NCBI GenBank assembly: GCA_964454685.1
Contig: CAYVTZ010000001.1
Coordinates: forward strand, 94,047 to 158,046
Length of the DNA: 64,000 nt
Reading direction: 5' to 3'
Origin: CAYVTZ01 sp964454685
GTDB lineage: Bacteria > Bacillota > Clostridia > Christensenellales > Christensenellaceae
Shown here: piece by piece, positions 8,752 through 17,529 of the stretch
How the letters are laid out: each line of letters begins with the position of its first letter
Position numbering within the stretch: position 1 is the stretch's first letter
The notes under the pieces: generated by a model
The model's database searches: none
Seen by the model: only the letters and a program-made list of their open reading frames with translations
What the model was told of the DNA's origin: nothing
Made by a program: the position numbers and the translations under genes

Positions 8752-8794
8752 CTTTATGATATCTAAATGATATCATAAAGATTTAATTTGTCAA
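8752..8794 (-). promoter_or_regulatory. Promoter and palindromic operator of the SPFH operon
   Basis: Minus-strand TTGACA, 16-base spacer and TATCAT. A perfect inverted repeat, CTTTATGATATC with a 5-base spacer and GATATCATAAAG (8752-8780), covers the -10 and reaches the AAGGAGG ribosome site. A repressor bound here would block RNA polymerase. The encoded ribbon-helix-helix protein is the obvious candidate; a PadR- or GntR-type regulator elsewhere is an alternative. Confidence 0.75.
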
Positions 8795-9021
8795 TGATTT
8801 TTTTCATGAAATCTTATGCTGTTCCATGCAGATTTGCACTGCTTGCGCAAGGTGCCTCGCGCTGCCAAATACGCAAGTGCTCACGCCGCTTTCTGCGCTT
8901 CTAAGAGTTCCGGCCATTCAATGCTCTCCCCGCCGCTTGACATTTCCTTTCATTTGCGTCAAACTATTGTTTGTTCGGTTCACGCACCGCAACAATCAGC
9001 ACAAACAGGAGATGCAATAAA

Positions 9022-9159
9022 ATGGAAGAGCCCAATCAACTCACCCCCGATCAAATGGAAGAGGACGAACTAATGGAGGCAATCGCTCTTGGTAAAATTG
9101 AAGGTTGCTCCGCATTTCGCGCACTGGCGCAGGTCGTAAAAAAAGAGACGGAGGAATAA
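9022..9159 (+). CDS. Small acidic hypothetical protein
   Basis: 45 residues (MEEPNQLTPDQMEEDELMEA onward) with AGGAG ten bases ahead. It is acidic at the N-terminus with a possible helix GKIEGCSAFRALAQVVKKE. No family recognised. Its 3' end lies inside the terminator of the opposing NmrA gene, so it could be a chance ORF; the ribosome site and the lack of any other gene in this gap are the only support. Confidence 0.4.
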   Translation: MEEPNQLTPDQMEEDELMEAIALGKIEGCSAFRALAQVVKKETEE

Positions 9160-9168
9160 CCCCGTCTC
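9138..9168 (-). terminator. Terminator of the NmrA-like gene
   Basis: On the minus strand, GAGACGG and CCGTCTC form a 7-bp stem with a 10-base loop, followed by seven T residues. Confidence 0.75.
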
Positions 9169-9270
9169 CTGATACGCACATCGCATGGCACAGATTGGAT
9201 CGGTCGCCGCTCCCGCAACCTGCATCTGCATCCTTTTTAAGCGTACGCGCATGTTTGTGTCGCGCTCTTT

Positions 9271-9900
9271 TTATTTTTGCACCACGGTAAAGCGTTGCTG
9301 CACATGCAGTGCACGCTCTGCCTCATCAACCATTGCAATCGCATAATCCGCATAGCTGATGCGGCTCTGTCCACTGCTGTCAAGCAATAGAGTCTCTTCC
9401 CCTGTTTGATATCCGCCCGTTCGTTCCCCCTCCGCAGCAAAATCCGCCGCAGGAGATAGATATGTCCACTTTACATCTGTGCGCTGCCTGATTTCCTCCA
9501 ACGCTGCCGCCATGTGCTGCGCCAAAGGTAAAAACATCTCCGGGAAATCCGGTGTATCCATCACCCGCATCGATTTTGCCGCATCTACGTACAGGCTGCC
9601 CGCTCCGCCCACAATCAGCAAACGATTTTCTTTCCCGCTTAATAAATCCGCCAGATAGCGCAGCGACGTCTCGTGCTGAGGTAGTGTTTCTGGCGACCAC
9701 GCGCCAAACGCATCCACAATCGCTGTGTACGGTGCAAGATCGTCGTATCGCAGGTCGTATAGATCCTTGCGCAAAAGTTCTGCTCCCTCCGGCGCCTGTT
9801 GCCCTCGCACCACCGCTAAAACCTCATGTCCGCGTTCCAACGCCTCGCGCACTATGCAACGTCCTGCTTTTCCATTTGCTCCGATTACCGCCATTTTCAT
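9271..9900 (-). CDS. NAD(P)-binding NmrA/SDR-like protein
   Basis: 209 residues. The N-terminal KMAVIGANGKAGRCIVREAL is a Rossmann GxxGxxG fingerprint of the NmrA/BVR-B group of atypical SDRs, followed by AFGAWSPETL and a central LLIVGGAGSLYVDAAK strand. It lacks the YxxxK pair of classical SDRs, as expected for this group, members of which are NAD(P)H-dependent reductases or redox sensors. It is divergent from an HxlR-type regulator, an arrangement usual for quinone or electrophile-responsive oxidoreductases, so the regulator probably controls it (inference). Confidence 0.85.
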   Translation of the reverse strand: MKMAVIGANGKAGRCIVREALERGHEVLAVVRGQQAPEGAELLRKDLYDLRYDDLAPYTAIVDAFGAWSPETLPQHETSLRYLADLLSGKENRLLIVGGAGSLYVDAAKSMRVMDTPDFPEMFLPLAQHMAAALEEIRQRTDVKWTYLSPAADFAAEGERTGGYQTGEETLLLDSSGQSRISYADYAIAMVDEAERALHVQQRFTVVQK

Positions 9901-9932
9901 TTTTCTTGGTCTCCTTTGTTTGTTTTGCAGGG

Positions 9933-9961
9933 TTGACGTTCCCTGTCCATGCCATTACAAT
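9933..9961 (+). promoter_or_regulatory. Promoter of the HxlR-type regulator
   Basis: TTGACG, 17 bases, TACAAT. The remaining 80 bases up to the start codon contain AGTAAGCACAATACT, with AGTA/TACT ends, a possible regulator site shared with the divergent gene. Confidence 0.5.
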
Positions 9962-10045
9962 ACATCTATACAGAATATAAGTAAAGTAAGCACAATACTG
10001 TGCGGTAGTATCCATTTAGAAACTATTGGATCAGAAAGGCAAAAA

Positions 10046-10360
10046 ATGAACATGCTATTACCCGCATGCCCCGTGGAAACCACGCTCCTGCTCATTGGCG
10101 ACAAATGGAAGGTTCTCATTCTAAGAGATTTGATGCACGGAACCAAACGCTTTGGCGAGTTGAAAAAGTCCATCGGGCAGGTCTCGCAAAAGGTTTTAAC
10201 CGCTCAACTGCGCGATATGGAAGCCAAAGGTCTGCTCACCCGCAAGGTCTATGCCGAAGTGCCACCCAAAGTAGAATATACGCTGACCGAAACCGGATAT
10301 AGTCTCCAGCCGGTTTTGGATGCCATGTGCGCATGGGGAGCAACATATCAAGCACAATAG
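10046..10360 (+). CDS. HxlR-family winged-helix transcriptional regulator
   Basis: 104 residues, the usual length. It has the conserved N-terminal cysteine context PACPVETTLLLIGDKWKVLI and the wing region FGELKKSIGQVSQKVLTAQL. HxlR/YodB/CatR proteins are dimeric repressors that often sense quinones, aldehydes or disulfide stress through that cysteine (Cys8 here). Its start follows AAAGG. The divergent neighbour encodes an NmrA-like oxidoreductase, its probable target. Confidence 0.92.
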   Translation: MNMLLPACPVETTLLLIGDKWKVLILRDLMHGTKRFGELKKSIGQVSQKVLTAQLRDMEAKGLLTRKVYAEVPPKVEYTLTETGYSLQPVLDAMCAWGATYQAQ

Positions 10361-10441
10361 CATCCGCCAAAAAATTCCGCTGCGGGCCACCTGCTTTGTG
10401 ATACGTGAATGTCAGGGAACATAGTTATGTTCAACCTGCCG

Positions 10442-11056
10442 CTACCCTCGAAAAAAAACCTTGCGCGACTGAAGGAATATCAGCAGCAGTGCCAACGGTG
10501 CCACCAGCGCCTGCATGATCGCCATGCCCATATCGTAAAGCACCACAGGATCATCCAGTTCGCGCGTCGTAATCCTGTGGTAAATCAGCCATCCGGACAA
10601 AAAGGCGCTGCACAAAAAGCCGATCCACGCGATGTTTTTAGTCGCCGCCTTGCTTTGCGCATTCCATTGGCAGATCAATGCAATCAACGCCGCCACCAAC
10701 GCCATGCTCGGAATAAACTCCGCAGCATATAGCATTCCCTGATAAAATCCCAGTACGGAAAGATTATGCAGATTCGCAAAAAGCTGACTGGCAAAATGAT
10801 AGCATAGCAAAATCGCGCCCCACACAAACACACGAAACCAAACGCTCGAGCGCATCAAAACGGTTGCCGCCATCCCCGCGATGCAGGCGATCGCAAGCCC
10901 GCCATACGCATATAGGCTGTACACCATCCGATCCGGCGTCACAGGCTCTCCCGCCGTTGCCTCACCCACGTATAGCCCGAACAGCACAAAATATGCCGCA
11001 CAAATCACCAACAAAACAGCCGCTCCCGCTACGGTAACCTTCACTTGTCGTTCCAT
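10442..11056 (-). CDS. Multi-pass membrane protein of unknown function
   Basis: 204 residues starting at MERQVKV, chosen because GAGGAG lies just upstream. About six hydrophobic helices are visible: near residues 7-29, 45-65, 70-95, 100-125, 130-155 and 175-198. No catalytic motif or known transporter signature is seen; the charged loops are short. It may be a DUF2975-like or other small sensor/stress membrane protein, but I cannot place it. It is convergent with the HxlR gene and preceded by the terminator of the SGNH operon, so it is probably its own transcription unit. Confidence 0.75.
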   Translation of the reverse strand: MERQVKVTVAGAAVLLVICAAYFVLFGLYVGEATAGEPVTPDRMVYSLYAYGGLAIACIAGMAATVLMRSSVWFRVFVWGAILLCYHFASQLFANLHNLSVLGFYQGMLYAAEFIPSMALVAALIALICQWNAQSKAATKNIAWIGFLCSAFLSGWLIYHRITTRELDDPVVLYDMGMAIMQALVAPLALLLIFLQSRKVFFRG

Positions 11057-11105
11057 CGTTTCTCCTCTCACACCTGTCGGTGCGCCGATTGATCGTTTCG
11101 TCATC

Positions 11106-11133
11106 CGAAAAAACGCCTGACGGCGTTTTTTCG
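11106..11133 (-). terminator. Terminator of the transporter-UroD-SGNH operon
   Basis: Perfect 12-bp stem (CGAAAAAACGCC / GGCGTTTTTTCG) with a TGAC loop; the T-rich arm works in both directions. It lies 93 bases past the SGNH stop. Confidence 0.85.
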
Positions 11134-11225
11134 ATTTGGATGGATGAGCCGTATCGCGCGCAATGCGCGTCGCTCAAACCTTTCAGACGCGACAGATCAG
11201 GCAGAATTGCTTGATCTTCCGTGTC

Positions 11226-12041
11226 TTATTCTTGTTCCAGAAGCTTTTTCATCTCCGCAAAGATGCAGCTCGCCAACAGGCGCTGACCACGCGGGTTTAA
11301 GTGCAATCCATCCTCGATGGTCAAGTCTGCCGGATGGTATGCAGCATAAACCTCGCGCATGTCAACCAGTATCGCGTTTTGCTCCCGCGCAGTTCGCGCA
11401 ATCATCGCGTCATATTCCCGCCGCACTTCTTCCTTGTACAGAATTTTCCATCCCGGCAGCGCTGCATTCATTTTTTCCATGCTGAAGGGCGGCAATGTCG
11501 TCAGAATCACATGGCATCCCCGCGCCTCCAAGGTCTGCAACAGGCATTGCAAGTCTCGTTTAAAATGCGCCTGCGGCGTATGTACATAGCCATATTCATC
11601 GTCTGTGATGCGCATATCATTGGTGCCGATCATCATCACCGCAATGTTAGGATCAAACGTATCTATGCTCGGATAAAAGGCGGTAAACAAATCTGTCACC
11701 TTCCAACCGGAAATAGAAAAATCTCCCCAAACAATATTCGTGTACGGACGCAAGATCTCCTGCGTGATGCAGCGATGGCTCATGCGATAGCTGGTAATCG
11801 AATCTCCCATGTACGCAATACGAAATTGCCTGTCATGGTTCACACTCACCGCGCCACGTTCCTTTAACACCATCTGCGCGTTTTCACGATTTTGTGTCGC
11901 AAATCCTTGCAAAACGTTTTCCAGCTCAGGTAGAGGAATATTATAAATACAAGACATTTTCTCTCGATCTTCATCGCATATTCCAATGTCCGTATATGCT
12001 TTGTGCAGATTAAAGCTCAAGTTGAACGCATTTTCAAACAT
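11226..12041 (-). CDS. SGNH/GDSL-family hydrolase
   Basis: 271 residues. The SGNH blocks are present in order: block I YMGDSIT near residue 78, a Gly-containing block II (SISGWKVTD), block III GTNDMR, and block V DGLHLNPRG near residue 247, giving the Ser and Asp-x-x-His catalytic residues. No signal peptide is present, so it is cytosolic. Family members deacetylate or de-esterify carbohydrates or lipids. The start codon lies six bases after the UroD-like stop, and it is the final gene of the sugar ABC transporter operon. I infer a role in removing an acyl group from the imported sugar. Confidence 0.87.
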   Translation of the reverse strand: MFENAFNLSFNLHKAYTDIGICDEDREKMSCIYNIPLPELENVLQGFATQNRENAQMVLKERGAVSVNHDRQFRIAYMGDSITSYRMSHRCITQEILRPYTNIVWGDFSISGWKVTDLFTAFYPSIDTFDPNIAVMMIGTNDMRITDDEYGYVHTPQAHFKRDLQCLLQTLEARGCHVILTTLPPFSMEKMNAALPGWKILYKEEVRREYDAMIARTAREQNAILVDMREVYAAYHPADLTIEDGLHLNPRGQRLLASCIFAEMKKLLEQE

Positions 12042-12047
12042 TTGTTC

Positions 12048-13376
12048 TCACCCAATCCCGATCATCTCTTTCGTCATCTGCACCCATGCCGGAATGCGGT
12101 TCAAATCGCCCGCCACGTCATATACATCGCGCACAATGAACTCCACCGGCTGATGCTTGGTACAGTCCCAGGTGCGCTGCACATCCGCGCGCGCGCCATC
12201 CCAGTCACAGTCTTTTCCGCTGATATACGTCGGATTCGGTTTTCTGCAATAGACATAGTCCTTCCCCAGCGAATCCGCCACCTTCTCAAAATTATTCCAA
12301 CCCGATACAGAAACAGTCCGCAGCTTGGGAATGGCCTTTTTGATCTGTTCGATGCGGTCATCCACCGGCTCACAACATCCGTACGTCACCAGTCCAAACT
12401 GATTCGCGTATTGCGCCAGATGCGGCAAAAACAGTGTGTCAAACATATCCGGCGATACCAGATTGGTCTCCTGCGATTCCACCCATGTCCAACAGTTTTG
12501 CGCCACCGGGGCAGCACCGGAATCTGCAGACGGCAGCTCGGACACATAGCCGTATCCCGAAGGGCCCGCAAACTGGTTGTCCGTGTTCAGCGCCATCACA
12601 CCTTCCTCCTGCAACCAGCGCAGAAACCGCATGCGGTCGTCGCTCAAATACGCCAGCAATTCTTGCAGCGCCTCCGGATAATCGAAGGGCCAAAACATCA
12701 TGTTCTCATTCCCCACAAGTTTGAATAAATCCATGGTCAATACCGGCGCATTGTTCCCGCAGAACGGGTTAAATCCCAAATCACCAAAAAAATTGTCATA
12801 GTTGCCCACACGCACCGGCAAAATGTCGCCGAATAGTTCCATTAGCGTATCTCGGAACCCCAGCGTGCGCTCCTTGTCCAAAAAGAATGTGCGCGGTTTC
12901 AGTTTTTTTAAATCTTCCGGCGTTGCAATGGGAAAATTAGACATATATCCCATCGAATCCGCCGCATGATGCTCCACAATGGGCACCCCGTAGTCCGAAC
13001 GTACCACACGCCACGCAAGCTGAAAATACGGCTCCACCACGATATCGTCGCGTACAAACTCCACTTGTTTGATCGTCTGCAAAAATGCTTTTTCCACGTT
13101 GCGCAGATATTTGTTTTCGCAAAGCACCTCGGCCTCCGTCAAGAACCCCGATACAGAAAGCGTTTCAAATAAAATCATCGGCCTCTCCGGCTTCAGATCA
13201 CGCAATGCCGTCCACTGCCGTTTTTTGGTCTGCATCTCTTCGTTGGCTGCAATTTGTGCATACCGCTCTGCCAGCATCCGCAGCCGCTCCCGTTCTGCCT
13301 GCGTCGGTATAATTTCAATTTTGCCGACGTCTCCCGCAGACTGTTGATTGGTATACACGCGATATTGCTCTGACAT
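12048..13376 (-). CDS. UroD-fold methyltransferase-like protein, divergent branch
   Basis: 442 residues with GGGAGG ahead of the ATG. The C-terminal two thirds follows the URO-D/MtaA barrel (DGNY-like VGNYDNFFGDLGF, LVSPDMFDTLFLPHLAQYAN). In methylcobamide methyltransferases the zinc site includes HxCGN; here the equivalent strand reads TYGCCEP, so the ligand set differs, and a later CRKPNPTYISG segment is characteristic of this branch. True haem-pathway HemE is unlikely given length and context. It sits between a ribose-type permease and an SGNH hydrolase in one operon, suggesting a role in processing the transported compound. The reaction is unknown. Confidence 0.78.
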   Translation of the reverse strand: MSEQYRVYTNQQSAGDVGKIEIIPTQAERERLRMLAERYAQIAANEEMQTKKRQWTALRDLKPERPMILFETLSVSGFLTEAEVLCENKYLRNVEKAFLQTIKQVEFVRDDIVVEPYFQLAWRVVRSDYGVPIVEHHAADSMGYMSNFPIATPEDLKKLKPRTFFLDKERTLGFRDTLMELFGDILPVRVGNYDNFFGDLGFNPFCGNNAPVLTMDLFKLVGNENMMFWPFDYPEALQELLAYLSDDRMRFLRWLQEEGVMALNTDNQFAGPSGYGYVSELPSADSGAAPVAQNCWTWVESQETNLVSPDMFDTLFLPHLAQYANQFGLVTYGCCEPVDDRIEQIKKAIPKLRTVSVSGWNNFEKVADSLGKDYVYCRKPNPTYISGKDCDWDGARADVQRTWDCTKHQPVEFIVRDVYDVAGDLNRIPAWVQMTKEMIGIG

Positions 13377-13540
13377 CCTGTCCTCCCGTCCTGATATCGG
13401 CTGATGCGCCGTACTTCATTGTAATCCATGAATCGTTCTTCGTTTTACTTCGGCGGCGCCTCGCTCACGCTGACCCTGCGCCATGCAGCTCCGCACACAC
13501 CATCCGGCGCGCGCGGAGACATTGTTTTTTCTACACAAAT

Positions 13541-14530
13541 TTATTGTTTTTTGAGTGCTCCACTGCGAATTACATCGATCAGCACCGCCAAAATCAGCAC
13601 CGAGCCCGTAACCACCCACTGCACATACAGGTTTACGCTCAAAAGCGTCAGCCCATTTGCAATGATCTGCAAAATGATAATACCCAGCAAAGTCCCCCAC
13701 ATAGAGCCTTTACCACCCGCCAGCGATAGTCCGCCCAAAATGATCGCGGAAAGTGTCGTCATCTCCGTGCCGTCACCGGATTGCGGCTGCGCCGTGCCCA
13801 CTTGGCAGGCCAACAGGAATCCCGCAAATCCCGCCGTAATAGAACTGAGCATATACGCCACAAATTTGACTTTCTTTGCGTCAATACCCGATAGATAGCT
13901 GGCCTTCTCGTTGCCGCCAATCATGTACACCTTGCGCCCGAAGGATGTGTATTTCAAAACCAGCAGCGCGAACACAAAGAACCCAATCGCAATCAAAACA
14001 GACACCGGAATGGTCTCGTTGAGCACACGGCCGCGGCCCATGAAAATCAGCGCCTGATCGTTAATCATCACCGGCTTGGGAACCACCAGCCACGCAATGC
14101 CACGGAAAATCTGCATGGTACCCAGCGTCGTAATGATCGGGTTGATCTTAAAGATGGAAATCAGTGTCGCGTTCGCAGCGCCCAGCAGTGCACCAATGCC
14201 CAAAGACAAGGGGATCAGCACCCACAGCGGAGCGCCCATTTGCACGCTTGCCGTTGCGCAGGCAACGCCCGCCACAGCACCTACCGCGTTTTGCGAAATA
14301 TCCATGCCTCCGGTAATCATCGCAATGGTTGCGCCGGAGGCGCGAATCAGCGTAACAGCAGATGCCAACAAAATCAGCATGATGTTGTCAAACGACATAA
14401 AATACGGGGACGCAATGCTCAAAATCACGCACAGTACAATAATCGCAATAATCAAACTGAGATTGTTGCCCATGCTCCCCAATCTATCCTTTAGAGACCT
14501 TTTTTGCATGACTGCTTCATTCATATTCAT
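13541..14530 (-). CDS. Ribose/xylose-type sugar ABC transporter permease
   Basis: 329 residues with eight to ten hydrophobic helices and the BPD_transp_2 signature region GGMDISQNAVGAVAG, plus ATLISIFKINPIITTLGTM. It forms the membrane channel of a CUT2-family importer. Its ATG overlaps the stop of the ATPase gene by four bases (ATGA), with GGAGGAG inside the ATPase end, so translation is coupled. CUT2 substrates include ribose, xylose, galactose, rhamnose and autoinducer-2; the substrate here cannot be assigned. Confidence 0.94.
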   Translation of the reverse strand: MNMNEAVMQKRSLKDRLGSMGNNLSLIIAIIVLCVILSIASPYFMSFDNIMLILLASAVTLIRASGATIAMITGGMDISQNAVGAVAGVACATASVQMGAPLWVLIPLSLGIGALLGAANATLISIFKINPIITTLGTMQIFRGIAWLVVPKPVMINDQALIFMGRGRVLNETIPVSVLIAIGFFVFALLVLKYTSFGRKVYMIGGNEKASYLSGIDAKKVKFVAYMLSSITAGFAGFLLACQVGTAQPQSGDGTEMTTLSAIILGGLSLAGGKGSMWGTLLGIIILQIIANGLTLLSVNLYVQWVVTGSVLILAVLIDVIRSGALKKQ

Positions 14531-16026
14531 GATTCTCCTCCTACCGCAACCTGTAAAATCTGTTTCTGCGTAAAGTCGCTGCGCATAAACTCTCCTCTGA
14601 TTTCACCTTCTTTAAAGATCAAAATTCTGTCGGCAATCCCTACGGTTTCCGGCAGCTCAGAGGATACCATGATAATCGCAATCCCCTTGCGGCACAGCTC
14701 TTCCAGCAGCTTGTAGATCTCTACCTTCGCGCCCACGTCAATGCCGCGCGTCGGCTCATTGACAATCAGCACCTTCGGATCTTCCAGCAGCCATTTTGCG
14801 ATGACCACCTTCTGCTGATTCCCGCCCGAAAGCGAATCAATCATCACATCCTGCGTCGGTGTCTTGATGTTCAATTTCCCGATCCAATCCTGAACAATTT
14901 TCTTTTCCCGTTTACGGTTGATGATGCCTCCGCTGCTCAACTCATCAATCATTGTGATGGATGTGTTGTCGCGTACAGAGTGAATCAGCACCAGCCCTTC
15001 CTTTTTGCGGTCTGCCGGCACATAAGCAATGCCATGCTTCTTCGCCTGAATCGGGTTCTTGATGGTAATCTGCTTTCCATCCAAAAACACCTCTCCTGCT
15101 GTCATCTCCTGCTTGCCAATCAGGCCTTCCACTGCTTCCGTCCGCCCTGAACCCAGCAGCCCAAACAATCCCAGAATTTCGCCCGCGCGCACCTGAAAGC
15201 TGACATTCTTGGCAAGCGAGCAAGCAAGCCCTTTCACTTCCAGCACCACATCGCCAATCGTGGTCGCTTCCTTCGGATACATGTCCGAAATCTCGCGTCC
15301 CACCATTGCTTCCACCATCTCGTCCTCGTTGGTGTCGCAGGTGTTCATCAATCCTACACGTCTGCCATCGCGCATCACTTGCACGCGGCTTGTCATCTCC
15401 ATGACTTCATCCAGTTTATGTGAAATGTATAAGATAGAAACCCCTCTCGAGGCAAGATCACGGATAAACGTATACAACCGCTTGATCTCGGTTTCCGAAA
15501 GCGCGGAAGTCGGTTCATCCATCACCAACACTTTTACATCCTTTGATACCGCGCGCAGAATTTCAATCATCTGTTTTTCTGCCACAGTTAATTTTCCAAC
15601 CAAAGTGAACGGATCGTAGGGTAATTCAAATTTTTGCAGCAATTCGCTAGCGCGACGCTTAAGTTGTTTATAATCCACTGTTTTCAGCGGGCCCGTCAGG
15701 GGCAAATCACCCATAAAAAGGTTTTCAGCAATGGTCATCTCATCCAAATAATTCAGTTCCTGGTATATAATTGCAATGCCCATATCCATGCGCTCTTTGG
15801 GCGTTTTATGCGGGGGCACAAGCTCGCCGTCCAAATAAATCTCGCCGTGGTCGTTGACCAGCGCACCGGACAGAATTTTCATCAAGGTAGATTTTCCGGC
15901 GCCATTTTCGCCGATCACCGCCATGATCTCGCCCGGCTTCACTTCCAGATCAACATTGTCTAGCGCAAGCACACCGGGGAATTGCTTTGTGATACCTTTC
16001 ATCTGAAGTCTATATTCACTGCCCAT
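14527..16026 (-). CDS. CUT2 sugar ABC transporter ATP-binding protein
   Basis: 499 residues with two fused ATPase cassettes, as in RbsA and MglA. The first has GENGAGKST, a Q-loop near YQEL and DEPTSAL; the second has GLLGSGRTE, LSGGNQQK and NEPTRGIDVG. The second Walker A lacks the usual lysine, which is typical for this family. The start at MGSEYRLQ is set by GGGGAG five bases upstream. It energises import with the adjacent permease and binding protein. A stem-loop lies between it and the upstream binding-protein gene, which would lower its expression relative to that gene. Confidence 0.95.
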   Translation of the reverse strand: MGSEYRLQMKGITKQFPGVLALDNVDLEVKPGEIMAVIGENGAGKSTLMKILSGALVNDHGEIYLDGELVPPHKTPKERMDMGIAIIYQELNYLDEMTIAENLFMGDLPLTGPLKTVDYKQLKRRASELLQKFELPYDPFTLVGKLTVAEKQMIEILRAVSKDVKVLVMDEPTSALSETEIKRLYTFIRDLASRGVSILYISHKLDEVMEMTSRVQVMRDGRRVGLMNTCDTNEDEMVEAMVGREISDMYPKEATTIGDVVLEVKGLACSLAKNVSFQVRAGEILGLFGLLGSGRTEAVEGLIGKQEMTAGEVFLDGKQITIKNPIQAKKHGIAYVPADRKKEGLVLIHSVRDNTSITMIDELSSGGIINRKREKKIVQDWIGKLNIKTPTQDVMIDSLSGGNQQKVVIAKWLLEDPKVLIVNEPTRGIDVGAKVEIYKLLEELCRKGIAIIMVSSELPETVGIADRILIFKEGEIRGEFMRSDFTQKQILQVAVGGES

Positions 16027-16057
16027 AATGTCTCCCCTATCATTTGATTCGTATGGT

Positions 16058-16095
16058 TTAAAAGAGTTGCCGCCGCGCCAGTGCAGTGGCAACTC
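16058..16095 (-). terminator. Intercistronic stem-loop between binding protein and ATPase genes
   Basis: Minus-strand GAGTTGCC and GGCAACTC arms enclose 16 bases and are followed by TTTT. It is a weak or partial terminator, as often found after the first gene of ABC importer operons. Confidence 0.5.
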
Positions 16096-16145
16096 CTTTT
16101 TGGGCAGCCGCGCGTGTTCCTGCGTCGGCCGCCAACCAATCGTTG

Positions 16146-17279
16146 TTATTTAATCGTCCATTTGCCTACATATTCGTCGTAGCCTTTTTCGTAGTCCGCA
16201 ACCATGTCGCGTGTCACAAATTCATGAACAACCGTCACTTTTTCTTCGGGGTTTGTGTTTGTTCCGGAAGCAATGTCCATTGCCAGCGGAACGATGTATT
16301 CGCCGTATCTCTCCGGATAATATCCAACCGAGCCAACCCAGCCTTCATAACCGCCCTGGTTTACCTGATCGATGTACTGTTTGGATACGTTGTGCGATGC
16401 AAAAATGCAGTCATTTTGTCTGTTCAGCGTTTCAGCCGCTGCCAGCGCGCCTTGCGAAGTCTCGTCGTTTACCGCAACTACGCCAACGCTCTTTGCATCC
16501 GGATGTGCTGTCAGCCAAGCCGTAAACTTGTCTTTGCCCTGTACAGTCGTGTCAGAGCCGCCGCCGCCAAGGTCAATCCACTCGATTTTGTCCTCTGCGA
16601 TTTCTACACCGTTTGCTTTCAACCCATCGATCGCGCCGCCCATTCTCTTCTTTACTTCGTCGCCGTTTTCAGAGTTGTAGAACAGCACCAGCCAATCCAG
16701 CTTGCCGTCTTTATTCGCTTTTACATAGTCTGCAATCGCCTTGCCGCACAGCTCACCGGCCATTTGGTTGTTTGCGCCCATAAACCATGCACGGTCGCCG
16801 TTTGCGGAAATGTATTCCACATCCACGCCAATGACGCCTTTGCCGCCTTTTTCCTTCACCACGTCAACCAGGTTGCCGCCAACCTCAGCATTTACGTTGA
16901 AGTCCACAATCACGTTTGCACCCTGCATCAGCAGCGTTTCCACCTTCGGGATAATCTGCTGCGCATCAAATTCCGATACCGCATACAGCACTTTCACTCC
17001 CTTTTCGTTGGCAACATTTTTGATGCTGTTGTTCACATCACTGTGAAACTGGTTGGATTCCGTACCGGCATTCAGACCGATCACGCATTCCACCGCTTCT
17101 GCTGCGGGAGCATCAGACGCGGGAGCTTCACTTGCCGGTGCTTCCGATGCCGGAGCCTCGGACGCCGGAGCTTCACTTGCCGGTGCCTGACTTGCCGGTG
17201 CCTGCGCGGGAGTGCCGCACGCCATCAGCATGAACAGTGCCACCAAAACAACTGCCACTACTACTGTAATCTTTTTCAT
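16146..17279 (-). CDS. Sugar-binding lipoprotein of a CUT2 ABC transporter
   Basis: 377 residues. A lipoprotein signal MKKITVVVAVVLVALFMLMAC gives an acylated Cys21, followed by a linker of repeated APASE units (about residues 27-62). The mature domain is a periplasmic-binding-protein type I fold with a GLNAGTESNQFHSDV start and a VVAVNDETSQGALAA hinge strand, close to the RbsB/ChvE group. It captures the sugar outside the membrane for the adjacent permease and ATPase. The ribosome site is AGGAGG. It is the first gene of the operon, behind a 240-base leader with a palindrome and a large stem. Its start region is complementary to the small RNAs proposed at 41-42 kb. Confidence 0.93.
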   Translation of the reverse strand: MKKITVVVAVVLVALFMLMACGTPAQAPASQAPASEAPASEAPASEAPASEAPASDAPAAEAVECVIGLNAGTESNQFHSDVNNSIKNVANEKGVKVLYAVSEFDAQQIIPKVETLLMQGANVIVDFNVNAEVGGNLVDVVKEKGGKGVIGVDVEYISANGDRAWFMGANNQMAGELCGKAIADYVKANKDGKLDWLVLFYNSENGDEVKKRMGGAIDGLKANGVEIAEDKIEWIDLGGGGSDTTVQGKDKFTAWLTAHPDAKSVGVVAVNDETSQGALAAAETLNRQNDCIFASHNVSKQYIDQVNQGGYEGWVGSVGYYPERYGEYIVPLAMDIASGTNTNPEEKVTVVHEFVTRDMVADYEKGYDEYVGKWTIK

Positions 17280-17354
17280 TGAATTTCCTCCTGTTTCGAT
17301 TTCTATGTTATTACCGCACGCTTACAGCGGCAAACCAAAATCCTGCTGGGCATT

Positions 17355-17425
17355 GTGGCTCGCTTCGCTCCGTCGAATTTTCACTCTCAAAAAACGCAAC
17401 GAAAATTCCGCCTCATCCGAGCCAC
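17355..17425 (-). promoter_or_regulatory. Large stem structure in the transporter leader
   Basis: Two nested perfect arms, GTGGCTCG/CGAGCCAC outside and GAATTTTC/GAAAATTC inside, fold a 71-base element within the predicted 5' untranslated region. There is no U-tract beside it, so it may affect RNA stability or translation rather than termination. Confidence 0.5.
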
Positions 17426-17481
17426 TTCTGTATATTGAATTATGTATAAAAGAGTTCTGCTTCCGAAATTTAGTTCTGGTT

Positions 17482-17493
17482 CATGTTAACATG
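17482..17493. promoter_or_regulatory. Palindromic operator candidate of the transporter operon
   Basis: CATGTTAACATG is a perfect 12-bp palindrome about 40 bases downstream of the -10, where a LacI-type repressor could act as a roadblock. Two LacI-family genes lie within 8 kb. Confidence 0.5.
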
Positions 17494-17529
17494 GCATCGA
17501 TACAAAGTAAACTACTTTTCCTGCTAAAT

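Noticed and set aside
8797..8815. A fifth small-RNA unit near 8.8 kb (TTTTTTTCATGAAAT)
   Set aside because: The TCATGAA string occurs but the C-rich block, terminator and promoter are missing.
16086..17282. A 398-codon frame opposite the sugar-binding lipoprotein
   Set aside because: Low-complexity antisense reading of the repeated linker and barrel; the minus-strand gene has a signal peptide, family motifs and ribosome site.
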